Of a DNA stretch of 64,000 nt, positions 25,657 through 33,730 are shown piece after piece (the stretch's first letter is position 1; each line of letters opens with the position of its first letter). Below the pieces are notes generated by a model. It was not told the DNA's origin. It made no database searches and saw only the letters and a program-made list of their open reading frames with translations. The translations under genes and the position numbers were made by a program. This DNA is from Bosea sp. BIWAKO-01 (GTDB lineage: Bacteria > Pseudomonadota > Alphaproteobacteria > Rhizobiales > Beijerinckiaceae): the NCBI RefSeq assembly GCF_001748145.1, contig NZ_BCQA01000002.1, forward strand, positions 303,501-367,500, read 5' to 3'.

Positions 25657-26433
25657 TCACATCGCCATCTGGCCGCCATCGATCGGCATTGCGATGCCGG
25701 TGATGACACGCGCCTCGTCCGAGGCGAGGAACAGGGCGGCGGCGGCGATATCCTCCGGCTCCGGCATCCGGGCGAGCGGGATGGTGGCGCGGAAGCGCTT
25801 CATCGCCTCGTCGCGGTCGCCGGCCATGCCAGGCAGGAAGGCTGATAGCATCGGCGTCTCCGTTACCGTCGGGCAGATCGCATTGACGCGAATGTTCTGC
25901 GGCGCGAGCTCGAGCGCGAGGCTGCGAACCAGCCCGACGATGCCGTGCTTGGCTACGGTGTAGAGGCTGAAATTGGGCTTGGCCTTCAGCCCCTGCAGCG
26001 AGGAGGTAAAGAGCAGCGCGGCCCCGGCGGGATTGCCGGCCGCGCTTTGGCGCAGGGCCGGCAAAGCGGCGCGCGTCATCTTGAGGACGCCGAGCAGGTT
26101 GACGCTCAGCACGCGCTCCAGCGTCGCATCGTCAATCGCCTCGAAGGCGCCGGTGAACGGTCCGCCGGCATTGTTGTGCAGGATGTCGAGTGCGCCGAAA
26201 CGCTCCAACGCGAAGGCGACGGACCGCGCACAATCCTCGCTGCTGGTGTGGTCGCAATGGCAATAGACGGCATTTGCGCCAATCTCGCCCGCGACGACCT
26301 CGCCGGTCGCGTCGGCGATGTCGGTGACGACAACTTTGGCGCCTTCGGCCGCGAAGCGCCGCGCCACTGCCTTGCCAAGCCCGGATCCGGCGCCGGTGAC
26401 GAGGGCGACCCTGCCTTGAAGCCGCCCGGTCAC
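25657..26433 (-). CDS. SDR-family oxidoreductase (GTG start)
   Basis: A 258-residue classical SDR with TGAGSGLGKAVARRF, NNAGGPFTG, TSSLQGLKAKPNFSLYTVAKHG (catalytic Ser, Tyr, Lys) and the ending GIAMPIDGGQMAM. The GTG at 26433 is chosen because it overlaps the stop of the small upstream gene and is preceded by GGAGGCG; a longer frame exists but reads through that gene. Placement between the small protein and the second SDR points to co-translation in the catabolic operon. Confidence 0.9.
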   Translation of the reverse strand: MTGRLQGRVALVTGAGSGLGKAVARRFAAEGAKVVVTDIADATGEVVAGEIGANAVYCHCDHTSSEDCARSVAFALERFGALDILHNNAGGPFTGAFEAIDDATLERVLSVNLLGVLKMTRAALPALRQSAAGNPAGAALLFTSSLQGLKAKPNFSLYTVAKHGIVGLVRSLALELAPQNIRVNAICPTVTETPMLSAFLPGMAGDRDEAMKRFRATIPLARMPEPEDIAAAALFLASDEARVITGIAMPIDGGQMAM

Positions 26434-26630
26434 GAATGCGCCTCCGTCAGTAGGAGGGCGGGCGGCGTGGCGACGGCAACCATCGCGGCGATCCGCCCGC
26501 GCAACTGGGTGGCCTGGCCCGTCAGGAGCGGATCCTGCGTGGCGCAGAGCCGCTCGGCATCGGCGAGCATCCGCGTCAGGATCGCATAGGCGTCCTCGTT
26601 GCACGATTCACGGCGACGCTCATCGCCCAT
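26430..26630 (-). CDS. Small hypothetical protein, 66 aa, translationally coupled
   Basis: A 66-residue protein rich in Ala and Arg, predicted to be helical (NEDAYAILTRMLADAERL, TQLRGRIAAMVAVA), with no signal peptide. It has a start preceded by GGAAGCAG and its stop overlaps the GTG of the SDR (GTGA), which supports that it is translated. I do not recognise a family. It could be a small subunit or chaperone for one of the neighbouring enzymes, or merely a leader that couples translation of the SDR. Confidence 0.55.
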   Translation of the reverse strand: MGDERRRESCNEDAYAILTRMLADAERLCATQDPLLTGQATQLRGRIAAMVAVATPPALLLTEAHS

Positions 26631-26725
26631 CAGCTGCTTCCTTCCCGTTCGGCGGCCTCTTCTGTCACGGTTTGCCGTGCGCGGGCCTTGTTCATTGTCT
26701 TAGTGCGCCTTGCGGCGCGGTGCCG

Positions 26726-27520
26726 TCAGCTCTGGTAGACCGGCTTGCGCTTTTCCTTGAAGGCGAGCAGGCCCTCCGTCGCATCCGGCTCGGTGGTCGC
26801 GTAGTTCAGGACGAAGTCCATTTCGTAGCGCAATCCTTCCTCCAGATCGGAGGTCAGGGTCTTGTTGGCGAGGTGCTTGGCCGAGGCCAGCCCGACCCGG
26901 CTCTTCTCCGCCAGTTGTCCGACGAGCCGGTCCAGAGCGGGTTCGAGTTCGGTATGCGGCACGACCTCGTTGACGAGGCCGATTTCGCGCGCCTGCTCGG
27001 CCGTCAGGAGCTGGCCGGTCAGCATCAAGTGCTTCGCCCGCAGCAGGCCGATTGCGCGCGGCAGGCGTTGCGAGCCGCCGGCGCCGGGCAACTGCCCGAA
27101 ATTAAGATGGCCGTCGCCGATCCGCGCCGTATCCGCCGCGAGGACGAGATCGCAGGCGAGAAGCAATTCGAGCCCGCCGGCAACGCAGACGCCGTTGATC
27201 AGGGCAACATAGATCTTCCTGGAGTTCTCGATGCCCGTGAGCATCGCGTAGAAATCCTCGAGGAAGCCGGAGAACTCCGCAGGCTCGCGATAAAGCCTGA
27301 GATAGCCGTCGAGATCGCCACCGGCCGAGAAGCTGCGGCCGCTGCCGACGATGCTGACGAGGAAGACATCGTCCATCGCCTCGATTGCCTCGACGGCCTG
27401 CTTGAGCTCCCGCACGGTGGCCCAGTCGAGCGGATTGAGCTTGTCCGGCCGTTGGAGCGACAGGCGCGCATGTCCGCCGACCTTGTCCAGTCCGACATTC
27501 GCCATTTCTGTCGTGAGCAT
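26726..27520 (-). CDS. Enoyl-CoA hydratase/isomerase family protein
   Basis: A crotonase-fold protein of about 264 residues. The oxyanion-hole segments SIVGSGRSFSAGGDLDGYL and INGVCVAGGLELLLACDLVLA, and LPGAGGSQRLPRAIG, are visible. The first catalytic Glu position lies in GGLELL; the second, usually E in LPExxLG, reads GHLNFGQLPG, so it may be an isomerase, hydrolase or thioesterase-like member. The ATG at 27520 has AGGG upstream; 27538 and 27556 are in-frame alternatives. A FadR-type operator at 27,564 lies immediately upstream. Confidence 0.85.
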   Translation of the reverse strand: MLTTEMANVGLDKVGGHARLSLQRPDKLNPLDWATVRELKQAVEAIEAMDDVFLVSIVGSGRSFSAGGDLDGYLRLYREPAEFSGFLEDFYAMLTGIENSRKIYVALINGVCVAGGLELLLACDLVLAADTARIGDGHLNFGQLPGAGGSQRLPRAIGLLRAKHLMLTGQLLTAEQAREIGLVNEVVPHTELEPALDRLVGQLAEKSRVGLASAKHLANKTLTSDLEEGLRYEMDFVLNYATTEPDATEGLLAFKEKRKPVYQS

Positions 27521-27563
27521 CCCACCCTGCGGCAGCATCGTTTTTATTGAATCCATTGTCCGC

Positions 27564-27574
27564 TTGTCCGACAA
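27564..27574. promoter_or_regulatory. FadR-type operator (TTGTCCGACAA)
   Basis: A perfect copy of the palindrome, 44 bp before the chosen start of the enoyl-CoA hydratase gene and downstream of the thiolase stop. It indicates a second promoter inside the minus-strand gene run. Confidence 0.75.
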
Positions 27575-27668
27575 CGGGACGTTAGCATCACCACCTGCCC
27601 CGTCAAGAGAGGAGTGATGCCGCGTCGCCGCTTTTTGGCGTGCGGGAGTCCGAAAGGCGCAGGGCCCG

Positions 27669-28850
27669 TCAGGCCCGCTCGAAGATCGCCGCGATGCCTT
27701 GCCCGCCGCCGATACACATGGTCACGAGGGCGTAACGACCGCCGACGCGCCGGAGTTCATGAACCGCCTTCACGACGTTAATGGCCCCGGTCGCACCGAC
27801 TGGGTGGCCGAGCGAGATCCCGCTGCCATTCGGATTGACGATGGCCGGATCGAAATCGAGTTCGCGGGAGACGGCGCAGGCCTGTGCCGCAAAGGCCTCG
27901 TTCGATTCTATGACGGAGAGGTCACCGACCTTGAGCCCCGCCTTCGCCAGCGCCTTGCGCGTCGCGGGGACAGGGCCGATGCCCATATATTCGGGATCGA
28001 CGCCGGCATGGCCGTAGGCGACTAGCCGTGCGAGCGGCTTCACGCCCGTTTTGCGGACGGCATCGCCGCTGACGAGCACGACCGCCGCCGCACCATCATT
28101 GATGCCGGACGCGTTGCCGGCCGTGACCGAGCCCCCCTCCTTCTTGAAGACAGTGCGCAGCCCGGAGAGATCGGCCTCCTTCACCTCGTGGCGAACATGC
28201 TCGTCCTCGGCGAAGATCGCCGACCCCGAGCGCGTCTTGATCTCAATCCCAGTGATCTGGTCCTTGAAGCGGCCTTCGCGGATCGCGCGAGAGGCCCGTC
28301 GGTGGCTTTCGACGGCCAGCGCGTCCTGCGTCTCCCGGTCAATGCCGTAGCGCGCGGCGACGTTCTCCGCCGTCACTCCCATCAGCATCTGGCCAAAAGG
28401 ATCGCGCAGCGCGCCGTCCAGCATGTCGACCATCACCGTGTCGCCCATCTTCACACCCCAGCGCATGGCAGGGGAGAGGAAGGGCGCGCGGTTCATGCTC
28501 TCGGAACCGCCGCCGAGCGTGATCTCGGCATCGCCGAGCAGAATTGCCTGAGCCGCCGTGATCACGGCCTGAAGCCCGGAGCCGCACAGACGATTGACCG
28601 TCATCGCCGGCGTCTCGACGGGGATACCGCCATTCACCGCCGCAACACGCGCGATATAGGCGTCGCGCGGCTCCGTCTGGATGACCTGGCCCCAGGCGAC
28701 ATGGTCAATTTCGGAGGGCTCCACGCCGCTATCAGCAACGGCGCTCCTGACCAAAGCGCTCCCGAGTTCCCCGGGCGCAACATCCTTCAGTGACCCACCG
28801 AAGGTGCCAATCGCGCTTCGGCGCGCTGCAACAATAAAGACATCCGTCAT
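27669..28850 (-). CDS. Acetyl-CoA acetyltransferase (thiolase)
   Basis: A 393-residue classical thiolase that cleaves 3-oxoacyl-CoA with CoA to acetyl-CoA and a shortened acyl-CoA. All catalytic residues are present: nucleophilic Cys in NRLCGSGLQA (about residue 88), NEAFAAQ, His in GHPVGATG and the second Cys in MCIGGGQG. It is the promoter-proximal gene of the minus-strand run 28,850-20,378 and is preceded by a perfect FadR-type site. It is the expected terminal step of the beta-oxidation-like pathway here. Confidence 0.95.
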   Translation of the reverse strand: MTDVFIVAARRSAIGTFGGSLKDVAPGELGSALVRSAVADSGVEPSEIDHVAWGQVIQTEPRDAYIARVAAVNGGIPVETPAMTVNRLCGSGLQAVITAAQAILLGDAEITLGGGSESMNRAPFLSPAMRWGVKMGDTVMVDMLDGALRDPFGQMLMGVTAENVAARYGIDRETQDALAVESHRRASRAIREGRFKDQITGIEIKTRSGSAIFAEDEHVRHEVKEADLSGLRTVFKKEGGSVTAGNASGINDGAAAVVLVSGDAVRKTGVKPLARLVAYGHAGVDPEYMGIGPVPATRKALAKAGLKVGDLSVIESNEAFAAQACAVSRELDFDPAIVNPNGSGISLGHPVGATGAINVVKAVHELRRVGGRYALVTMCIGGGQGIAAIFERA

Positions 28851-28903
28851 CGAGAAGTCCCAATCCCGCTCAGAAAGGTCATTAGGTATACGTTAATGTC
28901 GGC

Positions 28904-28914
28904 TTGTCCGACAA
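28904..28914. promoter_or_regulatory. FadR-type operator (TTGTCCGACAA)
   Basis: A perfect palindrome 54 bp upstream of the thiolase start, where a repressor would cover the promoter. It is identical to the sites at 15,083 and 27,564. Confidence 0.75.
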
Positions 28915-29058
28915 TCAACATGGCATTCAATTTGCGGGTTTTTCAAAGGCGCGCCGATTGATCGGCGCGCGCTGGGCTCGCGCCCATGGTGGCAAAGATA
29001 ATCCTCGCGGCTGCCGTCCAGATGCGTGGGACACCTCGATCCGTCCCGAGGCTGCCGT

Positions 29059-29174
29059 GAACGTCCGCTTCCGGGCGGTGGCTCGGGGTCCGGTCATGGC
29101 GCATTTTCCCCGGACAACCGACGGGCGTTTGTGGCCCATTCCGGACGCTGAGTACGTCCGCTTTTAGGCAGTCC
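29059..29174. repeat. Dispersed repeat, copy 3
   Basis: It begins GAACGTCCGCTTCCGGGC and shares CATGGCGCATTTTCCCCGG and ACAACCGACGGGCGTTTGTG with copy 2, ending ACGTCCGCTTTTAGGCAGT. It lies in the gap between the thiolase promoter and the unknown gene at 29,256. Confidence 0.8.
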
Positions 29175-29255
29175 ACTTCGGCGGATTAACGCGCGGGCAT
29201 GGACACCTGCCCTGCCGGCGGGGCACTCTGTCGCCCTGGGGACGGGGCTTTCGAC

Positions 29256-30512
29256 ATGATGATGGAAGAATGGGAGGGCCGGGTCGAAGCCGAGCGTCTG
29301 GCGCTGTCGGCGCCCGAGGTCGTCTATGATTTCCTCGCGAAACTCGGGCCGCCGGAGCTCAAATGGTTTCCCCGCGTGCCAGATTTCCTCGTCGAGCGTC
29401 TCATCGCCCGCAACGAGCCGCTGATCGATCTCGGGTTGGCTCGGTTCACAACGAATGACCGGGTGCTTGGACCGCTATGGGAGCGGGGCGACGTGGTGCG
29501 GCTAGCCCTGGTCGCCAACAGGTCGATGATCTACATCCCGCCCTCGGTCGACCTGAAGCCGCTCTTGGAGGGGGCGTCCCGGGATTTCATCCACGCGATG
29601 ATGACCAACCCGACAATCGAGCCGGAATTGCTCGCTGGCCTCTTGGCCAACACCGTCAACCTGGAGCCAGAGGCCTGGTGGAACGTGTGCGCCTCCGGGA
29701 TCATGAATCCCCGGCTTAAGCACACGATCAAGGCCGACACGTTCGACGAGCAGGTCCAGGCTTGGGATCACGAAAAGCCGATCGGCGCCGTTTGGGATCT
29801 GTTCCTCACCGCGCCGGCGACGCCGAAATGGGCGTCGGCGCTCTCGAATGTCGGCTCGATACCATTCCTCCTGGTGCTGCCGGATCGCTTCTATCCGGAC
29901 ATGAAAACCGAGGAAGGGCGCGAGGACTGGGGGCAAACCCACGGGCGCCGGAACGCCGCGTATCGCGAGCTATTCATGAAAGCCGTCCAGGAAAAGTGGG
30001 TCGGGCCGGAGGGCGTCGGAAACGAGGGTCGGCTCGGCAATTTCGTGTGGGTCCGGCGCGGATTCGCGGAGGCCTATGTCCGCTCGATCTTCGGGCACGA
30101 CGAGAGGATAAAGTTCGCGACGCATGCCGATCCAGCCTTCCGCATCGGCTACTACCTGGCCGCCGACGTCCGGCCGGAATGGCCGATCGAGGACTATATC
30201 GAGCGTGACGGCATGGAATTCGTCGAGGCGGTGGCGATGAACGATTCGCTCTATCTGCGGATGAATTGCGACATTCAGCGCCGGTTGAAAGCCGTGGTGC
30301 GGGAGCAGACGAAGAATTTCGACCACGTGATCACGTCCATGAAGCGCTGGCGCGAGCGCATGGTCGCCAAGGACCCCGAGCTCTATGGCGACACGCCTAC
30401 CGAGGAGATGTTGGAGCACTGCCGGCGCGCGGACGAATTGGCCGCCCGCCGCGAGCGGATGGCGGCCCCGATGGAGGCCGCCAAGCCGGTCAAAAAGGGT
30501 TGGTTCCGCTAA
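29256..30512 (+). CDS. Hypothetical protein, about 418 aa
   Basis: A soluble, Trp- and Pro-rich protein without signal peptide or membrane segment that I do not recognise. The first half has short helical units of repeating character (FLVERLIARNEPLIDLG, LVANRSMIYIPPSVDLKPLLEG, MTNPTIEPELLAGLLANTVN), suggesting a helical-repeat fold. The second half includes DYIERDGMEFVEAVAMNDS and the basic tail PVKKGWFR. ATGs at 29256, 29259 and 29262 are possible; the frame is open to 29199. It follows repeat copy 3 and has no operon partners. Long, consistent coding suggests a real gene. Confidence 0.6.
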   Translation: MMMEEWEGRVEAERLALSAPEVVYDFLAKLGPPELKWFPRVPDFLVERLIARNEPLIDLGLARFTTNDRVLGPLWERGDVVRLALVANRSMIYIPPSVDLKPLLEGASRDFIHAMMTNPTIEPELLAGLLANTVNLEPEAWWNVCASGIMNPRLKHTIKADTFDEQVQAWDHEKPIGAVWDLFLTAPATPKWASALSNVGSIPFLLVLPDRFYPDMKTEEGREDWGQTHGRRNAAYRELFMKAVQEKWVGPEGVGNEGRLGNFVWVRRGFAEAYVRSIFGHDERIKFATHADPAFRIGYYLAADVRPEWPIEDYIERDGMEFVEAVAMNDSLYLRMNCDIQRRLKAVVREQTKNFDHVITSMKRWRERMVAKDPELYGDTPTEEMLEHCRRADELAARRERMAAPMEAAKPVKKGWFR

Positions 30513-30515
30513 GGC

Positions 30516-30911
30516 CTAGCGGCACTCCTTCCGGCCCTTGTAGTTGGTGTTGAAATAGACGGCCATAGCCATAGATGACCCGCTGCGCGGGGGCCGCTCC
30601 CGTCGGCCAATCGCCATGAATTGCGTTTCTAAGACCATAATGGGCTCATAGGTGGGGATCGCCTGGCCGCGCCTAACTGCCGCCTCGGCGAGTTGCTTGA
30701 AGCCGTTAAAGTCGCCGCCATCGAACATGGTGGCAGCTCGAGCCATCATGGCATTGGCATCGCCAGGCGCCAGTTCAAGCGCCCGTTTCGTGGCCTCGCG
30801 TGCCCGCGTGACGGCTGCCACGCCGTCGGCACGTGGGTTGGGCCCACCCGGTATTGCTGAGCGTAGACAGTCAGGAAGCGGTTTGGGAATCCGTTCTGCC
30901 GACAGGGCCAA
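30516..30911 (-). pseudogene. Possible TPR-protein C-terminal fragment
   Basis: Read on the minus strand, the middle of this frame (REATKRALELAPGDANAMMARAATMFDGGDFNGFKQLAEAAVRR, quoted here in spirit as two consecutive TPR-like helices) resembles the C-terminal tetratricopeptide region of larger regulatory or adenylate-cyclase-like proteins. The N-terminus is unlike anything known and the frame is short, so it is probably a broken gene end. Confidence 0.35.
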
Positions 30912-30920
30912 ACTGCGCCC

Positions 30921-31637
30921 TTACCAGGTTTCCATCGACGTTCGAACGTCGACCTCGAACGACCACGCCCTACGGTGCTGACGATAGAGGAAAGCATAGC
31001 ATTCTACGATGCCTTCGATATCGAGCAACCGCTCGCGGTGGGAGCCGGCGTCCGGGAAGCGGCTGTGAATCTTGTCGCCGTCGACGGCGCCATCGACGAC
31101 GACGTGGCCGACATGGATTCCTGCGGGACCATATTCCTTGGCCATCGCCTGGGCCAATGTACGTAAACCCGCCTTGGCAGAATTGAAAGCGCCATAGCCA
31201 GCCCGGCCTCGCAGCGAAGCGCTGGCGCCGGTGAACAGGATTGTACCTCGCTTCCCGGGAACCATGCGGCGGAGCGCTTCCCGCCCGAACAGGAAGCCGC
31301 CGAAACACACAACCCGCCAGCTATTCTCGAAATAGCCGGCGTCCATCTCAAGAATATCACCCGCGGTATTGTTGCCCGCATTGTAGATGGCGAGGTCCAC
31401 CCCGGCGCCGGCATTGTCGAACAATGCGACGATATCGGCTTCGTCTGTCGCGTCCGCCACGAAGGAGGAAGCCTTGCCGCCCGCTCTCTCGATATCGGCG
31501 ACGACCGCATCCAGCGATGCCTGCGTGCGTCCGGACACGATGATGTCGAGCCCTTCCCTTGCAAAGCGCTTGCAAAGCTGGGCACCCAGTCCTCGATCCG
31601 GGCCAACGCCGACAATTACCGCCTTGAGCATTGACAT
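30921..31637 (-). CDS. SDR-family protein lacking the usual catalytic tyrosine
   Basis: A 238-residue SDR-fold protein with the cofactor segment IVGVGPDRGLGAQLCKRF, YNAGNNTAG, and TGASASLRGRAGYGAFNSAKAG. In the last stretch the position of the catalytic Tyr in YxxxK is occupied by Phe (FNSAK), although Lys remains. Related uncharacterised SDRs with AAFAAAK-like motifs seem to share this change. I use the ATG at 31637; 31631 is also possible. It lies downstream of the second SDR (31,740) in the same orientation with a 100-bp gap. Confidence 0.8.
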   Translation of the reverse strand: MSMLKAVIVGVGPDRGLGAQLCKRFAREGLDIIVSGRTQASLDAVVADIERAGGKASSFVADATDEADIVALFDNAGAGVDLAIYNAGNNTAGDILEMDAGYFENSWRVVCFGGFLFGREALRRMVPGKRGTILFTGASASLRGRAGYGAFNSAKAGLRTLAQAMAKEYGPAGIHVGHVVVDGAVDGDKIHSRFPDAGSHRERLLDIEGIVECYAFLYRQHRRAWSFEVDVRTSMETW

Positions 31638-31739
31638 CGTCCCAATGTGCTGACCGGACAACATGATTACATATTTGGACCGCGGCGACCCGCGCGGAAA
31701 TCGGCCGCCGAAGCGTCCTTGATCACTAGTCCTGTTGTT

Positions 31740-32459
31740 TCAGATGGTAATCCTGCCAGTTGAACCGCCGCCATCGACGAATAGGGTCTGCCCGGTGATG
31801 TAGCCGGCATCTTCCGAGAGCAGGAAGGCTATGGCGGCGGCAAGCTCTTCCGGCTTACCGAGGCGCCGCATCGGAATGATCGAAAGGAAACGCTTTTCCG
31901 CTTCACTGCCGATCGGCGTGTTCTGTCGGAACATCTCCGTTTCCACCGGGCCTGGCGCAACCGCGTTGACAGTGATCCCGGTCTCAGCCAGCTCCAGCGC
32001 CCAGGTACGCGTGAGACTGTTAATCGCCGCCTTGGCGGCAGCATAGGCACTGCGTTGCGCAATGCCCACGACCACCATGCTGGAAAGGTTGACGATGCGG
32101 CCCCAGCCCTTCGCCCGCATGGTCGGCAAGATCGCCTGCACCGTCTGGATCGTCGGGTGCAGATTCCCTCGCAAGATGTCGTCCACGTCCACGAGATCGA
32201 TCTCGCCCAGCCGATGCATACGGATCATGCCGAGATTGTTGACGACGCCATCGAAGGAGTATCGCTGGGCGAGGTCGGCAAGGGCTTGTTCCGAGGCCTT
32301 GTTGTCGTTGAGATCGATCGACACGAGCGTACCCGGAAAGCGCGGATCCTTGCCGCGAGCTATCCCGACAACGTGATGACCGGCCGCGGCGAGCCGCGAC
32401 GAGAGGGCGCGCCCGATGCCTTTGCTGGCGCCGGTGACGAGAAAGGTGCGCTGAGTCAT
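31740..32459 (-). CDS. SDR-family oxidoreductase
   Basis: A 239-residue classical SDR with TGASKGIGRALSSRL, NNLGMIRM (in place of NNAG), NLSSMVVVG (Ser), AYAAAKAAI (Tyr and Lys) and GQTLFVDGGGSTG. It is 45 bp downstream of the old yellow enzyme gene on the minus strand and probably shares its transcript. A reductase acting on the product of the ene-reductase is plausible; the substrate is not known. Confidence 0.9.
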   Translation of the reverse strand: MTQRTFLVTGASKGIGRALSSRLAAAGHHVVGIARGKDPRFPGTLVSIDLNDNKASEQALADLAQRYSFDGVVNNLGMIRMHRLGEIDLVDVDDILRGNLHPTIQTVQAILPTMRAKGWGRIVNLSSMVVVGIAQRSAYAAAKAAINSLTRTWALELAETGITVNAVAPGPVETEMFRQNTPIGSEAEKRFLSIIPMRRLGKPEELAAAIAFLLSEDAGYITGQTLFVDGGGSTGRITI

Positions 32460-32504
32460 GATTTCAACTCCTCTTCGATCGATTACGCGGTTGCAAAAGG
32501 CCGA

Positions 32505-33620
32505 TCATGCTGTCGCCAGCTCGTCGTAGCTGGGATAGTCGATGTACCCGTGAGGACCCGCGGTATAGAAAGTGTCGGAATTCCACTCGTTCAGCGGCAG
32601 ATCCTGGCGTAGCCGTTCGACCAGATCGGGATTTGCCAGGAACGGCTTCCCGATACCGATCAGATCCGCTTCGCCGACATCAATCGCGGCCTGCCCGCTT
32701 TCTCTGAGATAGCCACCGGTGAGGATCACCGGCCCCCGAAACGCGCTGCGGAACTCTCGCAGGAAGGTCGCGGGAATGGTGATGTCGTCGACCCACCGGG
32801 TTTGATCGCTGAAATGGGCAAAGGCGATGCCGCGCTTGGCGAGCTCGGCTGCGAGCGTCAGATAGGTCTCGGCCTCGTCATCAAACGCCGGCATCTCATT
32901 ATACCGGCCGAAAGGCGACAGCCGGATCCCCAGACGTTCGCCGCCGATCGCGTCGATCACAGCATCGACGGCTTCCAGCGTGAAACGAAGGCGGTTCTCG
33001 CGCGAGCCGCCATAGCGATCGTCGCGCGTGTTGATCGCACCGTTGATGAACTGATCGGGCAGATAGCCATTCGCGGCATGGATCTCGACACCGTCCAGCC
33101 CGCCTTCACGAGCATTGCGCGCCGCCTGCGCGAACTCACTGACAATTTGCGACACCTCCTCGATCCGCAGGGCACGCGGCTTAGGCTGCACAAGGACCGC
33201 CGGCTGGCCCTTCTCATCGAAGGCCATGACGATCGCCTTTTCGGCTCCCTTGTCGGTCGAGCTGACCGTCTGCTGGCCGTTCGGCTGGTGGGTGGGGTGG
33301 CTCGCGCGCCCACCGTGGCGAAGTTGCCCGAAGATCAGCCCGTCATGATCATGAACCTCGCGGGTGACCGAGCGCCATGCTTCGATCTGGGTCGACGTAT
33401 AGAGGCCCGGCTCGAACGCCCAGGTGCGCGCCCATGGGCTGATCGCGATGCTGCCGGTGATGATCAGCCCGGCACTGGCGCGCTGCGAGAAATAGCGGGC
33501 GGTGTCGGCATCCGGGGCCCATTCGCTATTGCGTGCCCGCGACCGTTCCATCGGAGCCATGACAATGCGATTCTTGAGGCAGAACGGGCCGAGGTCATAG
33601 GGGTCGAACAGGAATGACAT
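32505..33620 (-). CDS. Old yellow enzyme family ene-reductase (NemA-like)
   Basis: A 371-residue FMN enzyme that reduces activated C=C bonds with NAD(P)H. The alpha/beta barrel motifs GQLRHGGRASHP, EIHAANGYLPDQFING (substrate-binding His and Asn pair), TRDDRYGGSRENR and the C-terminal DLIGIGKPFLANPDL are present. In the N-terminal FMN loop the usual MAPxTRSR reads MAPMERSR, placing Glu25 where classical members have Thr or Cys. The ATG at 33620 has GGAG upstream and excludes the operator-like palindrome. It is divergent from a LysR regulator, the typical control for such genes. Confidence 0.92.
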   Translation of the reverse strand: MSFLFDPYDLGPFCLKNRIVMAPMERSRARNSEWAPDADTARYFSQRASAGLIITGSIAISPWARTWAFEPGLYTSTQIEAWRSVTREVHDHDGLIFGQLRHGGRASHPTHQPNGQQTVSSTDKGAEKAIVMAFDEKGQPAVLVQPKPRALRIEEVSQIVSEFAQAARNAREGGLDGVEIHAANGYLPDQFINGAINTRDDRYGGSRENRLRFTLEAVDAVIDAIGGERLGIRLSPFGRYNEMPAFDDEAETYLTLAAELAKRGIAFAHFSDQTRWVDDITIPATFLREFRSAFRGPVILTGGYLRESGQAAIDVGEADLIGIGKPFLANPDLVERLRQDLPLNEWNSDTFYTAGPHGYIDYPSYDELATA

Positions 33621-33628
33621 AGATCTGC

Positions 33629-33656
33629 TCCAGTGGAGAATTGATGCTCCACTGGA
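33629..33656. promoter_or_regulatory. Inverted repeat in the OYE-LysR divergent promoter
   Basis: TCCAGTGGAG at 33629-33638 and CTCCACTGGA at 33647-33656 form a perfect 10-bp inverted repeat with an 8-base spacer. It lies 9-36 bp upstream of the old yellow enzyme start and between it and the LysR gene, so it is the likely operator for the LysR protein. Confidence 0.7.
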
Positions 33657-33730
33657 CATAATGTAGCGTGAAGATCCCTATTAGACGCCACTTACGCGAC
33701 TCTCTGTTGCGGACGGAGCTACAAAGCTCG

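Noticed and set aside
31648..31668. GACCGGACAACATG as another GntR site before the SDR at 30,921
   Set aside because: Only one half matches TTGTCC; the palindrome is not formed.
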